Part shown: positions 1-11,425 of the stretch, piece after piece
Layout: each line of letters starts with the position of its first letter
Position numbering within the stretch: the stretch's first letter is position 1
The notes under the pieces: model-generated
Seen by the model: only the letters and a program-made list of their open reading frames with translations
What the model was told of the DNA's origin: nothing
The model's database searches: none
Made by a program: the position numbers and the translations under genes
NCBI GenBank assembly: GCA_029582165.1
Contig: CM055877.1
Coordinates: 37,912,249-37,976,248 of the forward strand
DNA: 64,000 nt
Reading direction: 5' to 3'
Source: Portulaca oleracea
Taxonomy: Eukaryota > Streptophyta > Magnoliopsida > Caryophyllales > Portulacaceae

Positions 1-556
1 CTAGGTCAAACCCATGATGGGGGAATTGAGACAGAAGATTCTTAAACCGCTCAAAAGCTTTCCAATAGGGCTCACCCTTGTCCTGACTAAACTTCAAGAT
101 GGAATTTCTCATTTGAACTGCCATAGAATTTGGAAAGTACCTCTTCATAAATACCTTTAAGAAACTGTCCCATGAGTTTATGGATCCCGGTTTGATACTA
201 TACATCCACCTCTTTGCAGAATCTCGCAGGGCAAAGGGCAAATATTTCAGCAGAACATAATCTAAAGGTACCTCGGGTGGTGTGACCATACTAAGATACT
301 CCTTATACTCCGCTGTCCAGATAAGCGCCAACCCCGTCCTAGTAAAAAGAGGTAGATTCTGGGTATGATATTGTCTAGGATCAAAGGTAACTCCCTGAGG
401 TAGGGCCGGTAGCACAAAACAAGATGGAGGCAGATCATAAGATAGGTAGAGCTGGTCGCTCAAGGTAACCCTCGGTTCTGCCTCAGCCATGTTAGGCAGG
501 TCGACTAACGGTTTCTCTACCCTAACCAGTCTATTGGTTTCGGTATTCGAACCCAT
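1..556 (-). CDS. Ty3 retrotransposon Gag, N-terminal part (Athila-like), cut by the window edge
   Basis: I translated this stretch directly: it is open for 185 codons from an ATG at 556-554 to the left edge. The protein has the Retrotrans_gag pattern: a leader of about 80 residues, then a block with a MVTPPEVPLDY segment, a tryptophan after a run resembling FALRDSAKRW, a SWDSFLKVFMKRYFP segment, and near the edge an ERFKNLL...PHHG tail. Family knowledge: this is the capsid-like core of Athila/Tat Ty3 Gag, which packages element RNA. It starts about 150 nt inside the primer-binding site of the adjacent LTR, in the orientation expected. No stop is seen in the visible part, so this element may be fairly young, but the rest lies outside the window. 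Confidence 0.85.
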   Translation of the reverse strand, partial: MGSNTETNRLVRVEKPLVDLPNMAEAEPRVTLSDQLYLSYDLPPSCFVLPALPQGVTFDPRQYHTQNLPLFTRTGLALIWTAEYKEYLSMVTPPEVPLDYVLLKYLPFALRDSAKRWMYSIKPGSINSWDSFLKVFMKRYFPNSMAVQMRNSILKFSQDKGEPYWKAFERFKNLLSQFPHHGFDL

Positions 557-707
557 CCTATCGAATGACGCACTTTCTCTTTTTTAGTTGGTTTTTCTAT
601 TTTTTTTAATTTTTAGTGATTTTAAAACTTAATACTAATCAAGCAAAGCAATTAAACTATTCACACTATGCACAAACAAACCAAGCCTAAACTCCCAAAT
701 AACGTCA

Positions 708-725
708 TCCCCGGCAACGACGCCA
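708..725 (-). promoter_or_regulatory. Primer-binding site, tRNA-Asp type
   Basis: The + strand reads TCCCCGGCAACGACGCCA, which matches the 3' end of plant tRNA-Asp (including CCA) at 17 of 18 positions. It lies one base from the LTR edge and is oriented for minus-strand reverse transcription of the element carrying the Gag reading frame. tRNA-Asp priming is typical of Athila-like Ty3 elements. Confidence 0.85.
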
Positions 726-726
726 T

Positions 727-2080
727 TGTTCGGTTGTAATTTTTGTGGTTTTAAGTTTAGGCTGTCGGTCTCAGGGATGGGTGTGAGGTTTGTCTAGGTT
801 TTTAGTTTGTTAGAGGTTCTCAAGTGCGGAAAGCATTAAAGTATGAAAATTAAGCGATTAAACTATCTCTAATCATGATACTAAACATAACCATTAAGAA
901 AGAAACACAACTAAGCAAGTAATCACTAACAATTGATTCAAAAGAAATCTATAAAGCTAACAAGCAAACATTTAATAACACTCTAAACTATCACCAAGAT
1001 CAGAAGCAAGCAAGCAGCAATTAATAAGCAACTAATTAACTAAAACAAGCTTAAGAATTAAGTCCATACCCTCGACGACTAATCGAAATCGATCTCCATT
1101 CTTCATTCTTCATCTTCGTTTGCAACTTTCCCCGAACAAAATAGAAAGTTGTAAATCAAGTTACTAAGGACCCTCAAATCTTCACTTCAAGTAAGATTTG
1201 TGGCCCTTAATCCCCCTTTTCACTAAAAGATTGATTGGTGGCTAACCTAGAAACTTTGAATGGCAAACTCAATGAAATCAAAAGCACAAGGTAAATGAAG
1301 GAAATGCTTTGCTGAAATTACTTGAAGAAAATGTTTATTACACTCAAAATCTCAAGAACTTGGAGAACAAGGCAATAGAAACCCTAAGAGAGAGAAAGTA
1401 AAAGCAACTTAAGAAGCAATTAAAACTAGGAAATACATATCAAAACTTAAGCAAAAACTATCTGGTAGTGAAATCGCAGCTAAGGTATTTATAATGATCC
1501 CAATTTGTTACACAAAACGCAGCATTTCAATCTCAGACCATACGCAGAAAATCAGAGTGGCTCGAGCGAAGCAGGCGAGCCAGCCCAGCTTTCGTCCATC
1601 GGAAGATGTTTTCTTGCGCTTTTTCTTCAAAGAAGACAGCGATGGGCTCGGTCGAGCAGGGCCCTAGCTCGGGCGAGCCGTCTCCGGTCATCCGCTTCGC
1701 CAATTTCAAAGATTTCTATGGTGGTTCGCAGAGGCTTGACTCGACCGAGCCAGAATCTTGCTCGGTCGAGCCATCCCTCTGTCTTCACTTCCCCTTGGCT
1801 CGGCTGCAGTCGGCAAATTCACTAACTCCCAGGTGGTTGACTCGGGCGAGCCAGGATGTGACTCAGGCGAGCCACCCTTCTGCCTCTTTCCCTTATTTGA
1901 TGAGTTTTGCTCCATTTCGACTCCAATTTAGGTCACTCTTTTATTTTCCTACAAAACTAAAAAAATCTCATAACTAAAATGAAATACGGGGTTAGAACAT
2001 GTAAAAGCTCCCTAATAAAGAGAAGAATTCGGCTCGAAACATGACCGAACATGTTTACTAATTGACCTGATTTTGTATCA
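727..2080 (-). mobile_element. 5' LTR of the Athila-like element
   Basis: In element orientation the LTR begins TGATACAAAATCAGG at 2080 and ends CAACCGAACA at 727, directly before the primer-binding site, giving 1354 bp with TG...CA ends. A TATAAATACC box on the minus strand near 1485 fits a U3/R promoter. The base next to the outer end is followed by ACCGT (2081-2085), the expected target duplication, but its partner lies outside the window. The LTR sits just beyond the 3' end of the OTU-MULE pseudogene. Short reading frames inside it are not genes. Confidence 0.8.
1558..1882. repeat. CpG-rich palindromic subrepeats inside the LTR
   Basis: About eight degenerate copies of a self-complementary core (CTCGRGCGAGCC, CTCGGTCGAGC, CTCGACCGAGC) are paired about 20-35 bp apart, in a much more GC-rich stretch than the rest of the LTR, just upstream of the TATA box in element orientation. 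The LTR at 33510-35161 has a comparable block with a different core at the matching place. Confidence 0.7.
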
Positions 2081-3377
2081 ACCGTGACATTGCGTTTCCA
2101 TGGTAATTTGTGTTAATTTGTGTTATGTTTTACGATTTCCAATTTACTACACGAGTTTCAATATAAATATAATTAGCCATTCATAAATACATAAGGGTAC
2201 AACTACAACCATCATTGGCGTTGAGCGGCCCTAATAGCCTGCCATCTATCAATACGAGCCTGGAAAGGCTCATCCCAACCTTGAACAGTTACGTCTCTAG
2301 CTGCTCGCCATCTAACATGAATCGGCGGTAGAGGGCAGTCATCCCGTAAATGGATAAGCAAGAAGTGGTTGTTCACTCGCACAATTCCCTGAACTTTCGT
2401 AGGTGCCGTAAGTCTAGGCCCTCCTCGTATGGGTAATATTGATATGCATAGCTCATCTGTCTACGATCGTGGACCAGGAGGTGTTGACAAGAAGATCCAC
2501 ATAATATTCATCAGTATCGCAACCGGAAATAAATCATTTGGAGTCGACATCCAATGTTCATACGGGGCTGACCCAACCAAGTGGCCTTGTATCCTTGTGA
2601 AGGATTCAAGGAACATCTCCTTGATGTTAAAAAACGCATTAACATATGCATTTTCACTCGCCTGCAACTCAGTGCTCATTGACCACCTAACTGTTGGCCA
2701 CAATTTCTCATCCCCGTAACCTGCCTTGGCTACGCATCTGAACCCGCAGTTGCCATCAGCGCCAACATCCGTCCATCCAGCGACGTATGGTAGAATAAAA
2801 TGTGGCAAAGCGTCCTCGAATGGGAACGGATCTTGACACATCCGGGGGATACCTGCTCATGAGAAAGATTAAGAAATGCACACCTGTTGAACCCATCCCA
2901 ACTGATGAAGAACTGGTTCCCTTTTTCCTCGAGGAGTTCGTTGTAGTCTTGCTACCCCGGCCCGATGTTCGACCGTACTCAAACGCACTAGGGTTGCGTC
3001 GCGTGGATCTTGAAGTCTTTGGTCTCCCGGGGCATGGGGGGCTTGTTTGCGGATCAGGAATATCCTGACTGTAGGGATTCAACTCTCCATTGAGGACATG
3101 GTTTACGTGTCGTACAACTGCTGGATCACTCTCCCAAACCTGTTTAGCGAGTTCCTCAAATTGTTCCATGTCCGTAGCTGATGGAACATCATTTGAGCAA
3201 GGAGTTTCACCATCGCCAATCACTGTTAGTTGTCTCCAAAACATATTTATCCGTGTAAGCGGAATTGGCTCTCTAGTTGCGTAAGCTTCCATCATAGAAC
3301 CCGCGCACGGGAGGAGGTGGGTTCTCGACACCCAGTGATCGCATAAGTAGCAGGCTCCTTCATACCTCATCGCCAGC

Positions 3378-4948
3378 TGTAGGGCCCGCGACCCGGAGGG
3401 CACGGTCCCCCACGGAGTGTCGAGTCGACGATAGGGTTGCTTATATTTTCCTTGGGTGCACGTATGATTATTTTTGCACGAATATATTTTTTACCTCCAC
3501 TCCGGGTTGTTTTAAATTTATTTAATTAAATTTCCTTTCCGATGACTTTTTAGAATATTGTCAACGCTTCACAAATCCGGGTCAAGCCCAATTCTAATGT
3601 TCTGAGACTTGGATCCTCGCGGATCCCAGTCTTAGGAATAGAATTGGACATGACCCCAAATTGCAATAAATCGCCTGGAGTTGTAACAAAGGTCATCCTG
3701 AGCCTCTGAATCATGGGATCCGCGACAATCCACCAACCTCGCGGGCTGCTAAATCCGCGAAGATCCAGGCCCGTAAGACGGTGGATCCGCGAGGATCCAA
3801 AATTCCCAAAATCGGATGACTTCCGCCCCAACTTCAAGCAAAAGGCGTAACAATACTTTCAAAAATCTTCGGAATGAAAAGGTTACTAAACAAAAAAAAA
3901 CATGCCCGGGATGGAAAACACGGAGTCCCCAGTTAGTTTAAAAAAAACTAACAAAATAAATTAAAAATAAACTCCACAATATACGAACCAAAGTCGGGAT
4001 CGGGGGTAAAGGTGCCGATGTAAGGGGTGCCCTTGCATCGCCCACCGTGGCGGCCTTTACTAGATCGGGTTTTTTCTTAAAAAGATACCAAAACGCAAAA
4101 GTTGTCACACTAATTTAAAATTGGAACATGCGAGCAAAAATAACAAAAGTGCAAACGTCTGTCCAGAAATGACACAAAAAAAAAAGTTACAGCGGACGGG
4201 GTAGAACTACATGATTACAAACTGGAAGAACAAAAAAAACAAAGTTACCAACTCCTCATGCTAGGATCCGCGAGAATTTCTGGCTCCGGACTAAAATGAC
4301 TGTTGTTTCTCGACTCAGATCAAAACACTTGGCAAGGTCTTCACACCCAGTAAATCCGCGAGAATCTTCCAGCTAAAGAAAATGCAACTTGACTTTTTTG
4401 AAATTCTATCTTTTGAAGTTCACCTATACCCCAATTTTTCCACCCCGCAAAATCCGCCAGAACTTCCTATTTATAGATAGAATGTCTGAGAGTTTATCTG
4501 CAGCAGTTGCCTCCCCCCTCCCCCCAGCAAATCCGTGAGACTCCTCATAGTGGGAGTAGTGGGGAAAGACAGTTCTTTTACCCAACAACCGCCGGTTAAA
4601 TGGAAATGGAAACCGCGCAAATTTTCATCTGGGCAGAATTAGGATCCGCCAGGATCTGTTCTTCTAAGCTTGAAAACTGGATCCGCGAGGATTTCACCTG
4701 GGCTGAAGAATGAGATCCGCGAGCATCTGTCATAGGCCGGGAAACTGGATCCGCCATGATTTTTCATCTGAGCCGAAAATCTGATCCGCGAGGATTTTAC
4801 GCCTGGGCCAAAAATTGGATCCGCGAGAATTTTTCCAACTGACTGGCTCAAAAAAAAATGCAAAACCCGCGAGAATTTTATCTGGGCCAAAAATGCAAAA
4901 TCCGCGAGAATTTTATCTGAAATTGAGCTCAATTTTTCAGTTTCTACA
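3378..4948. mobile_element. Solo LTR inserted in the MULE transposase
   Basis: The 1571-bp insert has TGTAG...CTACA ends and is flanked by a perfect 5-bp duplication CCAGC (3373-3377 and 4949-4953), as expected for an LTR retrotransposon. It has no coding sequence. Taking it out with one copy of the duplication puts the two halves of the transposase back in the same frame, which confirms both borders. It contains a block of GGATCCGCGAGGAT-like repeats and a poly-purine/AT-rich middle. Orientation and family are not clear; a Ty3-type LTR is likely from its length. Confidence 0.88.
4600..4925. repeat. Degenerate GATCCGCGAGAATTTTATCTGGGC tandem units (24-40 bp spacing)
   Basis: About nine units with the core AATCCGCGAGAATTTT, followed by a TCTGGGCC-like stretch, recur every 35-45 bp near the right end of the solo LTR. 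Weaker copies (GGATCCGCGAGGATCC) appear around 3610-3800 and at 4264, 4350 and 4450. Short reading frames across them repeat an ILADP/KILAD pattern and are not genes. Confidence 0.75.
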
Positions 4949-6434
4949 CCAGCATCTTATTGAGCTCCAACGACAACAGGTCCAATGAATGATGAGATAC
5001 ATGCCCGTGCAAATTCTTAAAGAAATGAGAAATACCGAAATGCCTGTGCGTGCTCCTTGACTGTTCAAGCTCCCTCTTAATCTCAGTATGTTGATTGTCC
5101 AAGTGTTGGTGAATCTTCGCAAACACACGATCGAAGGTGCCTCTAGAACTGCCGATATAATACTTCAGTGAAGAATGTTGGCTCTCAACTCTAGAAGTCG
5201 CCGTGTTCCCCCTGTGAGGTACATTGTCGGTATAAGTACAAACAAATTTTTCCTTATGACTCAACCACGTCCCAGTAAGATAATCAACTATCGGTTTGTT
5301 TTGCCCAATCCACACGTTAACAACGTCTTTCCACTTGAGCTTGAACTCCGCAACAGTCTTCGCATGTACAATGTCGTTCCAGAAATGATGTCTGAAATGA
5401 AGCCCGAGTCCGAGCTTAGGGCCCCCAGTAAGTTTGTTTACTTTGTTCTACACATCATTCCCAATATGCCACAGGCAGAACAGTTGGTGCGCATTTGGGA
5501 AAACCTTGGCAACAGCCCCCAACAAAGCATCCTGCTTGTCCGTCACAAACACGGATGGTATAACATCAGAACCCAACAATTCATGCACCCTCCACATCAA
5601 CCACTCATAAGATTCCATCTTCTCGTCCCGCATGAACGAGTAAGCAATCTGGAAGTTGCGGTTTGTCGGTGACACGCCTACCAGCTCACAAAAAGACCAC
5701 TTTGCCTTGTTTGTCTTGTACGTTGTGTCAATGAGAATGACATGCGGGTACGTACGTAGCAACTTCAACGAGTAAGAGTGACATAAAAAAACCTGACGAA
5801 GCTCGCCATCATCATCATAATCAACAAATGAGACGTACCCGCGGAGTTTCGCGATGTACATACATTGTCCCGCATGCGTCCTACCATCCTTTTCCTCGGT
5901 CCGCATCTTTGCCCGCTTGTTGTATACTTGCTTCACGTTTATCTTAGAGGCAGGGAACCTAATTTTCAACGACGTTTGTATCGTGGCCGGTGTGCACCCC
6001 GTGTTGGTCATATCCCGGACATGTTCTTTCATTTCAGAAGTTAATGGATATCCGTGACGATGCCCTTCCTCGTACACGATGAAGGCATGATTGTGCTTCC
6101 GGTCCACCGTCGCACTCCGTTCCGTTTCATTGCGAGTCCACGCAACAATGGCGAATTTATATTGGCACGCCTTCGTTGATGTACTCCGACGAGTCGCATC
6201 ATCGAGATCATTCAGTTTCCCACGATATTTACCGTACCTCCAACACTTCAAGTAACACCTTAACGAACTCTCTGCATCTTTTCTCTTGTACGAAGCCCGT
6301 ACAAACCTAAATCCGATTCCCGCAGTTATTCCATTGGCCCATTCTTGCAATGCTTCAATACTCTCAAAAACATTTTGCGTTACAAAATGAGTTGAATAAT
6401 CAACGTCGTCCCCACCAAAGTCCTCAAAAAAAAC

Positions 6435-7064
6435 CTACAAACAATAGAAAACAATTATCATACTAATAATAACTGGGATACTAATTCCTAATACTTAATA
6501 ATAATAATAGCTTTAACATTAATAATTAACATACAATTCTAATTAACATAACAACATAACAATATTTATAATATTTATAATATTGACCAACACTTATAAA
6601 TAACATATTATAATAATATTAATAATATTAATTAACATAATAAAAATAATATTATTAATAAATAAATAATAACAATATTAATAATTTTAATATAACTAAC
6701 ATAATAATAATAATTAACAACATTAATTACCTTAATAATAATATTATAAATAAATAAATAATATTAACAAATTATAAATAATAATAATATTATTAACATA
6801 TTATAAATAAAAAAATATTAAATTTTATAAATATTTTGAAAAAATTAAAAATAATAAAAAATTCCGGAAAATGGCACGGTGCCGCGTCCAGGCACGCCCG
6901 CTGCCGGCGGCGTTGCCGCGCCCAGATCTTAAGCGGCGCTGTGTCGCGTAACTGCGGCAAAGCCAGATTGCACGACGCCGCGCTAAGATCCGGCGGCGCC
7001 GTGCCATTTTCCGGAAATTGTAATTTTTTTTTCATTTTTTCAAAATTGAAAGTTACAAACTAAC
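6435..7064 (-). other. Intron 1 of the MULE transposase, with a GC-rich inverted repeat
   Basis: The donor reads GAG|GTTAGT and the acceptor TTTGTAG|GTT on the minus strand. Most of the intron is extremely AT-rich with poly-A/T runs, but 6861-7019 is a GC-rich island. Its ends form an inverted repeat: AATTCCGGAAAATGGCACGG on the left (from about 6860) and its near-perfect complement ending at 7019, separated by about 105 nt that are also partly self-complementary (GCCGCG/CGGCGC runs). Confidence 0.7.
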
Positions 7065-8044
7065 CTCTTGCTCTTCACTTGAATTATCACCTTCTCTTGA
7101 CATTTTAGGTTAAATTTCTAAAACAAATCAAAATTTTAGAGAGAGAATGTGATAGGAGAGTGAGGGGAGAGTGAGAGGGGAGTGACTTAGAGAGAGAAGT
7201 GAGTTGAAATATATGAGGGGCAAAAACGTCTTTTGGAGGGCGACATTGGTAAAAAGGGGGGCGGCGTTAAGCAATACACTTTTTAAATTTCCTTTCTTGG
7301 TAGTTTTGAATGGAAAATGGAAAATTAAACGCAATAAATAAATAAAATAAAAACAATAAAAATATGTTGTATTATGAATTTCAAAAGGAAAGTTGGAAAT
7401 TAAAAAAAAAATCATTTTTGAGCTATTCAACAAAATCTAACATTATTTTTCTGGTATGTAAATAATCTACATGTTAATATATTTACAAAACTTTACTTAT
7501 TTCTTTTAAAGTATTAATAATCACTGAAAAACTAGCTAGAATGAAAAATACAAAATTTTATTTTTAGTAGTTTTGGTTGGAAAATAAAATTTAGTAAAAA
7601 GAAAATACATTAAGCAAAAAAGTAGTACCTTATGAATTTTATTGCATTATAAAGTTTAAAATAAATAACCTAGCTTTTCAGAACTATTAGGCAAAAGTAT
7701 ACTGTAATTTTAATTTATGAATCAATCTCAAAAGAACATTGGAAATAATCTAATTTTTGGGGCTATTAAATGAAATTCTAACATTATTTGTCTCGTACAT
7801 AAATAATCTATAGGTTGTTAATTTTTTTACAAATTTTTACTTATTTCCTTTAGATTTTTAATCACTAAAGACTGGATTAAACAACAAGGTGAGTCCATAT
7901 TCACATGAAAGATATTTATTATCTAGGATTACTTTTCCTTGAAAAAAGATTTAAAAATCAATAAAACTGTTTAAAATACTCTTCGAAAAAAACTAAACAA
8001 TATAGGATTACCTTTCCTTGAAAACAAGAAGGCGAATCCATATT

Positions 8045-8145
8045 CATATGAAGAATTTTTGGGTGGAGTGAATCACTGATTATAATGTAATGTAAAGATC
8101 GTTACATTGATACATGAACAATCAATATTCATTAAATGTAACTCA
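8045..8145. repeat. 101-bp direct repeat, copy 1
   Basis: It starts CATATGAAGAATTTTTGGGT and includes a GTAATGTAAAGATCGTTACA segment. It is almost identical (about two differences) to 8363-8463, 318 bp away. Two further copies of an AAATAAAAATAGTTCATATC block lie at 8291-8345 and 8534-8586, with a different spacing, so this is not a simple tandem array. Confidence 0.8.
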
Positions 8146-8362
8146 ATAACAGCCAGTCGTATAAAAGAACGGGTATTATGGAAATGAAGTGTAATAAAAA
8201 CAATATATGTTAAGTAAAATATACCATTGAAAATAAGTCAACTATTTTTCAGAGCTATTAGATGAAATTATATCATTATTTTATGGGTTTATTACTCTCT
8301 AAATAAAAATAGTTCATATCATGCTTAAACTACACTTCAGTATATTTAATCTCGTACACTCT

Positions 8363-8463
8363 CATATGAAGAATTTTTGGGTGGAGTGAATCATTGATTA
8401 TAATGTAATGTAAAGATCGTTACATTGATACATGAACAATCAATATTCATTAGATGTAACTCA
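8363..8463. repeat. 101-bp direct repeat, copy 2
   Basis: Near-identical partner of 8045-8145. Its high similarity in otherwise decayed AT-rich DNA suggests a recent duplication or two copies of one short element. Confidence 0.8.
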
Positions 8464-8585
8464 CTAAGTAGAGTGTTTTAACTTGTCAAATTTGAAAAAT
8501 TATTGTTAGAAATTTTTTTTAGGGTTACTATTAATTACTCTAAATAAAAATAGTTCATATCATGCTTAAACCACACTTCAGTATA

Positions 8586-8625
8586 CTAGTATCATTTTGC
8601 GCGCAATGCGCGCTGTTAACATGTG
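8586..8625 (-). mobile_element. Possible Helitron 3' terminus
   Basis: On the minus strand a GCGCGCATTGCGCGC hairpin (8613-8599) is followed nine bases later by CTAG (8589-8586) and then T. This is the Helitron 3' layout: short GC hairpin, CTRR end, insertion before T. The element would extend to the right. I found no convincing 5' TC end and no Rep/helicase coding sequence, so it would be non-autonomous. Confidence 0.4.
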
Positions 8626-11425
8626 AGCTTCAATTTGTCACTTTAGCATTTTGAACTCCAATCTTTGATTCAAGAGAACATATTCATTTACATAAACTTT
8701 TGATTAACTCAAATGTTGTAATTGTTGCATATACCATGGTCCTTAAACAGTAGGGAAAACAAGAAGAAACAAAGAAGGATGACAAGTGACAGCACGCACA
8801 AAATTCCAATCCTCCATTATTGATTTCATGAGCTCATCCCTTAATAAACATTGTTCTCCCTATTCGTACTCAGAAAAAAAATCTCCAAAAAAAAAATACC
8901 ATCCACAGCAAATAACAGCGGAAAAAAATATAAAAACGACGAGTTGAGTTCTAGGTTCTCCGCCTAAAACATGCATAGGAACAAGAAATCTGGGACATAC
9001 ATTAATTGGTACCTAAAACTGATCCAGAAAGGGAGAAAGAGACATCTGGCGCAAAGAAAACAACCCAGTATCACAACCGTGTAAAGTGTTGTCTGATCCT
9101 CATTGTTAAAACACACAATCCAAACTTAAAATCAAACCCAATGAGCGTTCATGCTTACAAAATCCCAAACACGCTGATGATGTACCTGAATAGGCATTGT
9201 CTGTAGAGATGAAAGAACAAATGCCCTCAATTAATAAAATCAAAGGTTGCATAAAGCTTTAGACTTTGTCTGCAATGGAAAATAGGAAGCAAGATAAATG
9301 AAAATAATTTCATGACAGTAAACAACAGGAAAACGAATGTATGCAAGTATGCAACATAAAGATTAGGTATAGAAGGAAAAGCACATTAGCAAGATAGACA
9401 GACACAGCTCCAGCAAGGTAGTAAGGTCAATCAGTCTAGGTTCTCAAGGATTCCAAGCTTAGCAGAACTAACATTCATGCCAAAATATGTATGGCATAGG
9501 TTGAAATCGAGATTTAGCACATCACCAAATTATCATGCTGAAAAGAAGCTCTACAAGACCATCCTGAAAATATCATCCATCTTTTCATTTATTTCCATAT
9601 AATTACCATAAAAAGGTAGGTGCTTAGCTACCATGATTTGTGACTCACCAAGACTGGAGAATGAGCAAGAGCCACGAGTTAGGTGCTTAGCTAAATATAT
9701 GAATCACTAATTGCATGTTTTAGATTTTATTTAAATTCAAAACAAATATGCAAAAATAATAATAGTGATAAGGAACCAATCTGTGAGGCCACCACATTTC
9801 TTAAATGAGCATGGAGATACACTCTTTCATAGTGACATTCATTTCTTTCTGTCTTATGGTTTATAGTTTGATATATATGTGATTTGTTTCAATACAAATT
9901 AGAGAGGCCAAAATTTGATATATTTGACAAATTTAATATAAAATCAAACATTTCATTAAATAGTGGGTGTACACTTAACAAAGAGTGGCAATCACAGCAA
10001 CCAAAAACTGTACTGATTCAAGAACAACAAAATGAAATAAAGGTGAAATTAATTGCAATTAGTTAAACACAATTACAAGAGAGCTCCATACCTTAGGGAT
10101 GATTATACAATCTATTAGAGAAGACACAGACCACATTCATTTAAATTTCTGCTGCAATGAATCATATGTATGTATCTTCACATATCTTTTCTTTTTCCAG
10201 AAACCATCTCTGTTAAAATGTTGACCCAATTAAATCATGCAAAAAATATAAAATTTTCTGAATTACTCAAGACCCAAACACATCCGAAGTACCTTCCATT
10301 AGGGGAAAAACAATTCTACAAAATTCTTATATAAATTAGTGAAAATAAAGGGAAAAGGGGCATATTAATGACATACTTGGAGATGAAAGAGATATAGGGC
10401 ATCAAAATCTGCAAGATAGGGACAAGTAATATCATAAATATCGCTATGGAAGGATGATTATGAGAGAGATTCACATGCAGCAAGAAATATTTGAAGAAAA
10501 CACTTAAAGTAGTATACTTACAACAAATTACACCAAGTTTTGATCAGGAGGAGATCATGTTGAATATGTGATTATGTTAAACAGGAATTATGCAGTACTA
10601 TGAGAACTTCCGACATGTAACCCACTTGATTTTTTAACACTAAAAAACCACTGGGCTATTATTAAGCATAAATGCAGTGTAGAGACCAAAATTCGGGTAG
10701 AGTCAGCAAAATCCAATTAAGAATCGACAAACATACCAGACATCTTTTGCTCCTAATCGACATTCCTGGAATTAATGAATGAGGAGGATTGTGATTAAGG
10801 ATGAGAATTTGGAAACTGAAAAAACCCTAATATTTTTAATTGTCGTTAAGAATACCCCGACATGAACCAAAAATATGATCAAATCTTTATCACATTCTTA
10901 TTGTACAGGTACATGCAATCACATTTTGGGTTGGATGTAGTTGGCAGAGAAGGTTGGGTAGAGGGAGGGGGGGAGTTAGGTAGAGATGGAGGGAGTGAAC
11001 GAAAATGAAGAAAATAAGAAAGACATATGGATTTTGAAGTAGAATTTTCCTAAATAATAAAATTATATAGTCGTACATAATATGTGACTTTGGATCGAAT
11101 AAAATATGTGAGCATACCTTTTCATCGATAAGTATCACATCTTTACTAAAAAATGTAGCATCCCTCACATTGTAGGAATTTCATAATCTTGAAACTTTTA
11201 CCTTGATTTTTTAATCATCTTTTCAGGTGAAAATTGATGTACAAATGAGTAAACATTGTGATTAATTGTGATATTGGTTGACACTTTTTGAATTATCATA
11301 ATCACTATTTGTGCTAAATGATGAATAGTAGGTTTTCAACCTCACCTAGATTTTTATAGGAACATTTTGATTATATAAATAAATAAATAAATAAATAAAT
11401 AAATATATATATATATATATATATA
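8626..11425. other. Gene-free stretch, possible body of a non-autonomous Helitron
   Basis: No protein domain is recognisable in any frame. On the minus strand a few short segments are bounded by plausible splice sites: about 10765-10733 with an ATG and then GTATGT, 10424-10393 between TTGCAG and GTATGT, and 9211-9197 between CTACAG and GTACAT. They could be pieces of a captured host gene, but I cannot identify it. A short (AAAT)n/(TA)n tract closes the region at 11378-11425. Confidence 0.35.

Larger units (their letters stand above)
2212..7103 (-). pseudogene. Mutator-like (MULE) transposase with FAR1 DNA-binding and OTU protease domains, broken
   Basis: Exon 1 (7103-7065) encodes 13 residues from ATG and ends in a GT donor. 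A 630-nt intron follows, and exon 2 opens at 6434 after a TTTGTAG acceptor. Reading down the minus strand: a FAR1/WRKY-GCM1 zinc-finger region (C-x-x-x-C ... HNHAF, about 6300-6080); the MULE DDE core with LIDTTY near 5730, VTDKQDALLG near 5545 and SRVESQHSS near 5190; a SWIM-like CYLCDHW...LLPCAG (about 3340-3290); a basic tail; and an OTU cysteine-protease domain with DGNCGF near 2750. The final stop is at 2214-2212. Breaks: an in-frame TAG at 5450-5448, a solo LTR at 3378-4948, and frameshifts around 3000-2840 and 2460. Family knowledge: the transposase cuts and pastes the element, and OTU domains are captured deubiquitinase-like proteases in some plant MULEs. I could not define its terminal repeats. 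Confidence 0.85.
7104..8585. other. AT-rich gene-free stretch with internal repeats
   Basis: No coding signature. The first 200 nt are GAGA-rich and are probably the 5' leader and end of the MULE. Related blocks recur around 7430-7520 and 7775-7865 (CATTATTT...GTAAATAATCTA...TTTACTTATTTC). These look like decayed repeats. Confidence 0.5.

Noticed and set aside
1505..1977. Overlapping reading frames of 106 and 123 codons
   Set aside because: They lie across the palindromic CpG-rich block of an LTR. Their length comes from the repeat, and no domain is visible.
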